DNA of 13,004 bases from Deltaproteobacteria bacterium UBA3076. Its GTDB lineage: Bacteria > Desulfobacterota > Dissulfuribacteria > Dissulfuribacterales > UBA3076. The notes under the pieces are model-generated. The model was given only the letters and a program-made list of their open reading frames with translations, was not told the DNA's origin and made no database searches. The DNA is taken from contig DFBQ01000232.1 of assembly GCA_002367355.1 (NCBI GenBank), positions 1 through 13,004 on the forward strand, in the 5' to 3' direction. Position 1 is the stretch's first letter. Each line of letters starts with the position of its first letter. Below, one piece after another: positions 7,844-13,004 of this stretch. Both the position numbers and the translations under genes were made by a program.

Positions 7844-8861
7844 AGGAATGACAGAACAGCCGAATCTGGGAATCTTCTATACTGGGATGCACGCTTCGTA
7901 TTGTCTTATGGCAACACTCACACACCAGAGGATCAAGACGGCGAGACAGCGGATTCCAGATGAGGTGGATGGTGCGGGCGTGTTTACGGAAGCGGATTTC
8001 GACCATAACATAGACAACATCCACGAGAAACCGAAGGGCGGCACATGGCTTTAAACGGACCTGTATCTTGTATTTTTGTTGCAGGTCCTCGATTTTTTGA
8101 GCCATTTCCCTGGGCAAGTCCTCGATTTTGGCAATTCTTTCCTGACGCTGCGCCTCACTGAGATTGTGACGGGAAAGGCTTGCTTCCATCTCTTTTCTCA
8201 GGGCTTCGTAATATTCTCTCGTATTTTTCACATCCCGGCGGAGTCGTCGTCGCATGCTGTTGATAAAGTCGATCAGTTTTTCTTCCGCAAGGACCCGGGC
8301 CTTTTGCATGGCGTTAGCGATCGCCTTTTCAAGATGGATGGAAAAATGTGGGGGGACTTTCCCCGGGGTGTAGATTTCAGAGCTGAATTTTGGCCACAAC
8401 GTCTCCAGATCCTCAATGATTGCACCGGTACTCTCGTACGTTCCTACTTCGACCAGCCCTTCTTTCCGTTCATCACTCAGCGCTACATACCGGCAAGTTA
8501 AGACCATATAAGAAGTACGGGCTTCCGCACGACTCGTCACCCGGGCCTGCCCGTTTATGAAGACAATGTCTTGCCCGATGAGCTGCTCAAAGCCTGCCTT
8601 TTTCAGATATGGCACCTCGATTCGCCCGAAAACCAAGGGGATTTCTTCTGTAGCCACACGGATGAGCCTGTCCAGAACAGGGCTGCCGTACAGAAGGGGC
8701 ATGGCCCCGTCTCCCAATTGAACTTCCTCCGGGAGATCCAGGGAACGTGCCAGACCGGGTGGCAGCAAGGCCATCACGTGATTGTCGTTCTGCTCAGCCA
8801 TTCCGCCGTGCTTTTCAAATACGTGCGCTGCAAAGGAAAGCAGTTCTGGAACAGAATCCAT
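7827..8861 (-). CDS. Helicase-associated protein with coiled coil and C-terminal zinc ribbon
   Basis: Protein of 344 residues that I do not recognise as a named family. Residues 1-150 look globular, with a motif LLYGSPVLDRLI at about 56-67. Residues about 175-265 are highly charged and helical (EEKLIDFINSMRRRLRRD; EAQRQERIAKIEDL), predicted coiled coil. After a hydrophobic beta-rich stretch (270-303) the C terminus carries a zinc-ribbon pattern: CECC with C314 and C317, then CHSC with C337 and C340. The start is ATG 8861, two bases after the stop of the helicase gene, so the pair is almost certainly co-transcribed and translationally coupled. A role as DNA- or RNA-binding partner of the helicase is inferred from position and zinc ribbon only. 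The 3' end overlaps the PIN remnant. Confidence 0.82.
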   Translation of the reverse strand: MDSVPELLSFAAHVFEKHGGMAEQNDNHVMALLPPGLARSLDLPEEVQLGDGAMPLLYGSPVLDRLIRVATEEIPLVFGRIEVPYLKKAGFEQLIGQDIVFINGQARVTSRAEARTSYMVLTCRYVALSDERKEGLVEVGTYESTGAIIEDLETLWPKFSSEIYTPGKVPPHFSIHLEKAIANAMQKARVLAEEKLIDFINSMRRRLRRDVKNTREYYEALRKEMEASLSRHNLSEAQRQERIAKIEDLPREMAQKIEDLQQKYKIQVRLKPCAALRFLVDVVYVMVEIRFRKHARTIHLIWNPLSRRLDPLVCECCHKTIRSVHPSIEDSQIRLFCHSCAQKR

Positions 8862-8863
8862 TC

Positions 8864-11215
8864 TTACACTCCAAAGTCTTCCTGGAAGAGTTTTTCATCC
8901 AGCTCTTTGCTCTTTTCGTGAGATGTCCTGGCCCGTTTTAACCGGGAACCCAAGGCATTGAAGGCCTTTTGTCTTTCCGTCTCGTCGGGGTGCTTCACCC
9001 AAAGTTCATAGACAAGGTCACTGAATTCACGCTCTCCCTGAAGGCGACCCAGAATCATGTCGATCTCTCCCACCACCAGCTCGAACATGTTGATTTTTCG
9101 GTCCAGGATTTCCAGCATATAGTCTTCCAGGCTTCCTGCAGAACAAAAATTGTAGATCTGGACCTCGTTCTCTTGTCCGATTCGATGGATGCGGCCGATG
9201 CGCTGTTCGATCTGCATTGGATTCCAGGGCAGATCAAAATTGATCATTACATGACAAAACTGCAGGTTGTGCCCTTCTCCTCCGGTCTCCGTGGATAGAA
9301 GGATAGGGCAGCCTTCCTGGAACGTCCGGATGGCTTGCTGTTTTTGGACCGTGGTCATCCCGCCACGGTAGACCACATGAGGCATTTTGTGTTCTTTCAG
9401 GAGCTGATGGAAATACTCCAGGGTCGCAAGATAATTAACAAAAACAATCTTCTGTTCCGGTGAAGCCTGCAAAAGCTCGATCACGCGCCGGATTTTTCCT
9501 CCGATCCGAATGGACCTGCCCATTTCCAACAAATCTCTTGCCTGTTTGCTTGTCCCGTCCAGGCCCTGGAGGCTTATCTTTTCCAGCATCTTCAGCGATG
9601 CAAAATGAGAAGATCCTGCTGCTTCCAGGAGCCTGCGAAGCGCCATTTTGGAAAGGGCCGAAGAACCCTGAGCGGCCTGCTCCGTCACAAACCGGCTGAT
9701 CTCCTGGTAGAAGGTTTTCTCATCGGGCGACGGGTCAATTCGAATGGTAGAAGCAAAGCGGGGCGGGATGTGCAACTGCGTGACGGAACGGGTGTTTCGG
9801 ATCATGACCTCTTTCAGAAGCTGTCTCAGTTTTTCCCTGTTTTTCGGGTCCGTTGGGTTGCCTCGGGCCACAAATTCGTCCTTGAATGCCTTCAGCGTCT
9901 TGAGATGACCCGGCTTTAAAAGGGTGACCAGATTGTAAAGTTCCTCAAGTTTATTCTGCACGGGTGTGGCAGTGACAAGGAGCAAGAAGGTTTTTTGAAT
10001 GGCATTTACCAGCTTCCAGTTGAGGGTCGAGCGGTTCTTCAGGTGATGCGCTTCATCCACGATCACCATATCATAGGCGCGAGCGGTTGCAGCATCAAAA
10101 TGACGTTTTCCTTTTGCCGAGTGAATGGAAACCAACAAAAAGGGTTCCTTCCAGAATCGGGCCGGATCTTCCCGAAACACTGGATCATTTGAAGTCACGA
10201 AGCAAAGCCCAAATTTCTCTTGAAGTTCCTCTTGCCATTGATTGACCAGAGAACTGGGCGTGAGCACCAAGGCCGAACGAACCAGACCGCGGAGTATATA
10301 TTCTTTCAGCACGAGGCAGGCCTCGATCGTTTTTCCAAGACCTACCTCATCTGCCAGAATAGCTCTGCCGCGAAAGGTCTTCATGATTTTTCGAGCGCTC
10401 TCTTCCTGGTACCACAAGGACTGAACATTATTGGTTGTAGGCAGGCAAATGAGTTGATCGTATGAGGCACGGAAAGAGAGCTTGTAGGCACTAAGTGCCA
10501 GATCCATCATGGCTGCATCGCTGGTGCGATGTTCCTTAATGACACGAAGAACCGGTTCCTCGTCGATTTCATAGACAATCTCCAGGTCAGGAATGTCCTC
10601 TGCTTGTTCTTTGGGCGCTTCTATCTTTTTCGTTTTCTCTGATAAGGAACGTTCCGCAACGGCCGCAGGAACCTCCTCTTCACCCTTCTTTTCCACTGAA
10701 GATTCTATGGAGGAATCACTACGTTCCGTGAGCTTTAAACATTCCCTGTTTCGGCAAAACTCCAAATACCTTTGTGCTGTTTTTTGATCCCTTTTTAAGA
10801 GTCTCCCATACAGGGATGCCGGGTTTTGGAGCAGAGTTTCAAGGGATTCCCCGGCCAGACCGTAGTCTCCTTGTTTAAAAGCCAAACTTCCCAGTGCGTA
10901 TAGTTGCTGCTTGCTGGAAATCAAGTCATGTTTCCATCCGTGCCGGAGCACGGTTAGGGTCATCGAATCGTCCTTTAAAGCTTCAGCGGACCTCAGCGCA
11001 ATGCCATAACTCACCTCATGGTCCGGGTGGAGCTTGAGCCCTTTCATGGCCCAGTTGAAGGCGATTCGATATTTTCCACTATGGTAGTATTCGGATGCGT
11101 ACCAGCAATAGTCTTCCAGTTTTTCGCGGCGGACCAGGCGGCCCTTTGCTTGGCGCCGCGCCGTCCGTTTCTGTTCGCGCTTTTTCTTTTTTTTCAGATT
11201 TCGATCAACAGCCAT
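8864..11215 (-). CDS. SNF2/RapA-type DEAH helicase-like ATPase with N-terminal TPR-like region
   Basis: Superfamily 2 SNF2-type ATPase, likely a DNA or nucleoprotein translocase. From ATG 11215 it has 783 residues. Order: a very basic tail (to about residue 30), TPR-like helical repeats (about 35-155), an acidic low-complexity linker (about 165-215), then the ATPase core. Core motifs are DEVGLGKT (289-296), DEAH (387-390), TAT (415-417), TETGGEGHNLQ (642-652) and QRIGRIHRIGQ (671-681), so all key ATPase residues are present. The C-terminal tail is charged. The frame also allows a TTG start at 11239, preceded by AAGGTG, adding eight residues; ATG 11215 has GGTGAT eight bases upstream. The gene has its own sigma-70-like promoter. 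The zinc-ribbon gene follows two bases after the stop. RapA-like transcription recycling and phage defence are both possible; the sequence does not decide. Confidence 0.9.
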   Translation of the reverse strand: MAVDRNLKKKKKREQKRTARRQAKGRLVRREKLEDYCWYASEYYHSGKYRIAFNWAMKGLKLHPDHEVSYGIALRSAEALKDDSMTLTVLRHGWKHDLISSKQQLYALGSLAFKQGDYGLAGESLETLLQNPASLYGRLLKRDQKTAQRYLEFCRNRECLKLTERSDSSIESSVEKKGEEEVPAAVAERSLSEKTKKIEAPKEQAEDIPDLEIVYEIDEEPVLRVIKEHRTSDAAMMDLALSAYKLSFRASYDQLICLPTTNNVQSLWYQEESARKIMKTFRGRAILADEVGLGKTIEACLVLKEYILRGLVRSALVLTPSSLVNQWQEELQEKFGLCFVTSNDPVFREDPARFWKEPFLLVSIHSAKGKRHFDAATARAYDMVIVDEAHHLKNRSTLNWKLVNAIQKTFLLLVTATPVQNKLEELYNLVTLLKPGHLKTLKAFKDEFVARGNPTDPKNREKLRQLLKEVMIRNTRSVTQLHIPPRFASTIRIDPSPDEKTFYQEISRFVTEQAAQGSSALSKMALRRLLEAAGSSHFASLKMLEKISLQGLDGTSKQARDLLEMGRSIRIGGKIRRVIELLQASPEQKIVFVNYLATLEYFHQLLKEHKMPHVVYRGGMTTVQKQQAIRTFQEGCPILLSTETGGEGHNLQFCHVMINFDLPWNPMQIEQRIGRIHRIGQENEVQIYNFCSAGSLEDYMLEILDRKINMFELVVGEIDMILGRLQGEREFSDLVYELWVKHPDETERQKAFNALGSRLKRARTSHEKSKELDEKLFQEDFGV

Positions 11216-11267
11216 GTCTTTATCACCGGAAACCAGCAACTGATAGAAACACCTTTTTAGGTCTACA

Positions 11268-11296
11268 ATTATAGGATACTATAACTTGTACGTCAA
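11268..11296 (-). promoter_or_regulatory. Sigma-70-type promoter of the helicase cassette
   Basis: On the minus strand the -35 element TTGACG (11296-11291) and a perfect -10 element TATAAT (11273-11268) are separated by exactly 17 bases. Transcription should begin near 11261, leaving a leader of about 20-45 bases depending on which start codon is used. The near-consensus match suggests efficient basal expression unless repressed. Confidence 0.75.
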
Positions 11297-11304
11297 GAAA
11301 AAAT

Positions 11305-11322
11305 ACCACATTATATAGTGGT
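11305..11322. promoter_or_regulatory. ACCAC/GTGGT palindrome upstream of the helicase promoter
   Basis: Five-base arms ACCAC (11305-11309) and GTGGT (11318-11322) surround an AT-only centre of eight bases. The site ends nine bases upstream of the -35 element, a position that suits an activator or repressor. A further GTGGTT lies at 11333-11338. No regulator gene was found nearby, so this is suggestive only. Confidence 0.3.
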
Positions 11323-11398
11323 TTTGCGTTATGTGGTTGTACAGGGATTTACTCTCTCCATATCTTAAGGTAGTGTATCTGATGCTATTAATTATGAA

Positions 11399-11533
11399 TG
11401 TTAAGCGTAATTTCTCAATAAGTTGGGGTAGATTACTTTTTGCGACTATTCACTGGATTCCCGCCTGCCCGTCATTCCTGCGAAGGCGGGAATCCAGACA
11501 TCTTACCCTGAGTTATTGAGAAGTTACTGTTAA
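11399..11533. mobile_element. MITE-like element with nested inverted repeats
   Basis: Outer inverted repeats of about 25 bp (11407-11431 and 11503-11527, 20 of 25 positions matching, core TTCTCAATAA) enclose a perfect 14-bp inner inverted repeat, CTGGATTCCCGCCT at 11453-11466 against 11484-11497. The inner part, with its GTCATTCCTGCGAAGGCGGG stretch, resembles the widespread ATTCCCGC palindromic repeats of proteobacteria. TGTTAA occurs just outside both ends (11399-11404 and 11528-11533) and may be a target duplication, though two extra bases separate the left copy from the repeat. No transposase is encoded, so movement would need one supplied elsewhere. Confidence 0.6.
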
Positions 11534-11536
11534 ACC

Positions 11537-11706
11537 ACTTAATCACGAAAACACGAAGGTTCGAAAACACGAAAAAACAATGATACCAAATTAGTTGATA
11601 ACCCGCCTTATCTCCAGAGTAGGTTTTGCAAAATTCATTGAAATTCAACTGGTCCAATATGTCCTATTCCTTTCGTGCTTTTGTGATAATTCTTTTCTTT
11701 TTCGTG
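11537..11706. repeat. Inverted pair of CACGAAAACACGAA-type repeats
   Basis: The left copy near 11539-11574 contains AATCACGAAAACACGAAGG followed by CGAAAACACGAAAA. The right copy near 11669-11706 is its imperfect reverse complement (TTTCGTGCTTTTGTGAT and CTTTTTCGTG). About 100 bp of unremarkable AT-rich sequence separates them. The whole interval 11340-11880 shows no convincing gene on either strand; what it holds is this pair and the MITE-like element. Confidence 0.45.
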
Positions 11707-11885
11707 TGTTGCACAATCTGACGTGTAACCGCACAGGTCACAATTTTTTGAATATATTGGCGATCAAATTGACGAAATTTGCATTTTGTACTACTAATTT
11801 TTACTAACTGATCAAAAAATTCGAAATTTGTGATCCAAGCCATTAAAAAATTCCATGGAACGTATTCATTTGACAAGGAGGTCAT

Positions 11886-12200
11886 ATGAGGAAGGTTCTG
11901 ATAATTATCAGTACTGAGGACGGCGAAAGCATTTACAATGCGATGAGGCTGGCAAATCTCGGCGTTGGAAAAGGTGATGAAATCAGTGTATTTATGCTCG
12001 GGAAAGGCGTCCTTTTTGAAAAGAGCGGAAGTAAAAATTTTGACGTGATGGGGCAAATCAACAAGTTCGAGGGAGATTTTTATGTCTGAGGCGTCTGCGC
12101 GAAATCCCACGGTCTGGAGGGATCAAGCACTTGCCCAATCGGGTGGATGGATGACCTCTACGAGCTGTCCATGGAGGCGGATAAAGTCTTAGCATTTTGA
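11886..12200 (+). CDS. DsrE-like selenoprotein (in-frame UGA in a UxxC motif)
   Basis: Small cytoplasmic protein of the DsrE/DsrF-like fold, a family linked to sulfur transfer and thiol redox chemistry. The N-terminal part, MRKVLIIISTEDGESIYNAM, is the typical first strand and helix. The frame meets TGA at 12087-12089 (codon 68), then continues for 36 codons to a TGA at 12198-12200, giving 104 residues, a normal DsrE-like length. The junction FYV-U-GVCAKSHGL places the UGA where family members have the first Cys of a CxxC pair, and CPIGWMDDLYELSMEADKVL completes the fold. Stopping at the UGA would remove the redox motif and the last helix. DsrE-like proteins are an established selenoprotein group in bacteria. 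The start is ATG 11886 with AAGGAGGT (11875-11882) close upstream. C71 is the likely Sec partner; C83 is a further cysteine. Confidence 0.87.
12087..12123 (+). promoter_or_regulatory. UGA codon and bacterial SECIS-like hairpin in the DsrE-like gene
   Basis: Fourteen bases after the UGA a stem AUCCC (12104-12108) pairs perfectly with GGGAU (12119-12123) around the loop ACGGUCUGGA. An alternative inner pairing, CCA with UGG, leaves the apical loop CGGUC. The GGUC in the loop starts 22 bases after UGA and resembles the AGGUCU loop of the E. coli fdhF element recognised by SelB. Confidence 0.6.
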
Positions 12201-12323
12201 TTGATGATTGCTGGAATTGTCAATCTTCAACAGTGCAAGCACATATTGACCCTGTCATTACTTAGTTCTACTATTTGTTTCTATGTAATTGTTCAGAGAT
12301 TCAACGGTGCAGATTTCCGGTAA

Positions 12324-12353
12324 ACCCTGAACCTTTGAACCCTGAACCTTTGA
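12324..12353. repeat. ACCCTGAACCTTTGA direct repeat before queH
   Basis: Two perfect 15-base units at 12324-12338 and 12339-12353 lead directly into ACGCCTATG. They belong to the same TGAACCC/TGAACCT family as the array before pyrC: the string CTGAACCT, one A or T, then TGAACGCCTAT is shared with the pyrC start region. The rest of the 12201-12367 gap holds nothing I can name. Confidence 0.7.
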
Positions 12354-12367
12354 ACGCCTATGTTTCT

Positions 12368-12967
12368 ATGGAAATTCTCCTTCATACCTGCTGCGGGCCA
12401 TGCACCCTGTACCCGGTCAAAGAGCTCCAAAAAGAGGGCAACAAGGCCCTTGTCTATTTCTACAATCCCAATATCCATCCCTTCAGGGAGTATGAACGCA
12501 GGGTCGAGGCCCTGGAAATGGCTGCGGAAAAGTTCAAATTCCCGGTGCTTTGGGATCAATCCGGATATGGGCTTAGAGACTGGCTGAACAAAATAGGGAC
12601 AAGACAGGACCCGGATGAGCGCTGTCCAGTGTGTTATCGCATTCGTCTGGAAGCTACTGCCAAAAAGACCGCGGAACTTGGCCTGCCCGCCTTCAGCACG
12701 ACCCTCCTTTACAGCCGTTACCAGAGACATGATCTTATCCGTGATATTGGGAAAGAGCTTGCTTCTGCTTACGGAATAGAATTCTATTACCAGGACTTTC
12801 GTAATGGCTGGGTAGAGGGTATAGAGATCTCAAAGGAACTCGGGCTATACAGGCAACCATATTGCGGCTGTATCTATAGCGAGGAAGAGCGGTACAGCAA
12901 GAGGGCAAAGAGATTACAGAAAAGAATTCTCGCAAGGTCAACGGGAAAAAGTAACCCTGAACGGTGA
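12368..12967 (+). CDS. queH: Epoxyqueuosine reductase QueH
   Basis: Cytoplasmic tRNA-modification enzyme that reduces epoxyqueuosine to queuosine at the wobble base of GUN-decoding tRNAs; it is the non-cobalamin alternative to QueG. From ATG 12368 the protein has 199 residues, the usual QueH size. Family signatures are LLHTCCGPC at about residues 4-12, CPVCYRIRLEATAKKTAELG at about 82-101, and YRQPYCGCIYSEEER near 160-174. Their cysteines are those expected to hold the iron-sulfur cluster and second metal site. The frame is open upstream through the repeat array (PEPLNPEPLNAYVS), so an earlier TTG at 12350 cannot be excluded. No strong ribosome site precedes either start. The C-terminal NPER and the stop codon are encoded by another copy of the heptamer repeat. 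Confidence 0.92.
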   Translation: MEILLHTCCGPCTLYPVKELQKEGNKALVYFYNPNIHPFREYERRVEALEMAAEKFKFPVLWDQSGYGLRDWLNKIGTRQDPDERCPVCYRIRLEATAKKTAELGLPAFSTTLLYSRYQRHDLIRDIGKELASAYGIEFYYQDFRNGWVEGIEISKELGLYRQPYCGCIYSEEERYSKRAKRLQKRILARSTGKSNPER

Positions 12968-12979
12968 ACCCTGAACCTA
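12952..12979. repeat. TGAACCC heptamer array across the queH stop codon
   Basis: The units TGAACGG, TGAACCC and TGAACCT span the end of queH; the gene's TGA stop is the start of the second unit. The segment matches 1487-1514, before pyrC, at 26 of 28 positions. The last 25 bases of the window contain no recognisable feature. Confidence 0.75.
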
Positions 12980-13004
12980 CACCTAAGTTAAGCGATTAGC
13001 TGTT

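Noticed and set aside
11664..12110. A 148-codon minus-strand open frame opposite the DsrE-like gene.
   Set aside because: It spans non-coding repeat DNA and the antisense of a well-supported gene, and shows no family motif.

Overview
The window looks like chromosomal DNA of a Desulfobacterota (deltaproteobacterial) anaerobe, probably a sulfate reducer or close relative. The basis is the gene types: a secreted multiheme c-type cytochrome, a DsrE-family sulfur/redox protein, a PilS/PilR-like two-component pair, a QueH-type tRNA enzyme, and two genes read through in-frame UGA codons, most simply as selenocysteine (Sec). This placement is an inference from gene content; no marker gene was searched.

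Layout. 154-2809 (+): pyrB and pyrC, pyrimidine biosynthesis, separated by about 430 bp of gene-free repeat DNA. 2976-6036 (+): a sigma-54 response regulator overlapping a membrane histidine kinase. 6049-7380 (-): a five-heme cytochrome c whose frame is interrupted by one UGA at 6439-6441. Similar-looking protein continues on both sides, giving 443 residues if UGA is Sec. Its upstream region (about 7400-7540) carries five copies of GATAAAT in both orientations. 7577-11239 (-): a two-gene cassette (SNF2-type helicase with an N-terminal TPR-like region, then a coiled-coil/zinc-ribbon protein) with a good sigma-70-type promoter, trailed by a twice-truncated PIN-domain remnant. 11399-11720: a MITE-like palindromic element and CACGAAAACACGAA-type repeats. 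11886-12200 (+): a DsrE-like protein with an in-frame UGA in a UxxC motif. 12368-12967 (+): queH.

How they work together. pyrB and pyrC catalyse consecutive steps (carbamoyl-aspartate, then dihydroorotate). The kinase and regulator form one signalling pair. The cytochrome and DsrE-like protein are redox proteins that apparently both use Sec. The helicase and zinc-ribbon protein are co-transcribed and probably act together on nucleic acid; I do not recognise the pair as a named system.

The most notable signals are: (1) two independent in-frame UGA codons with continuing homology and SECIS-like hairpins, the cytochrome being the less familiar case; (2) seven-base tandem repeats (TGAACCC, TGAAGGC, GAACATC) at gene borders, which supply stop codons, start-codon context and short terminal peptides for pyrB, pyrC and queH; (3) the helicase/zinc-ribbon cassette lying between a broken PIN gene and a small mobile-like repeat.
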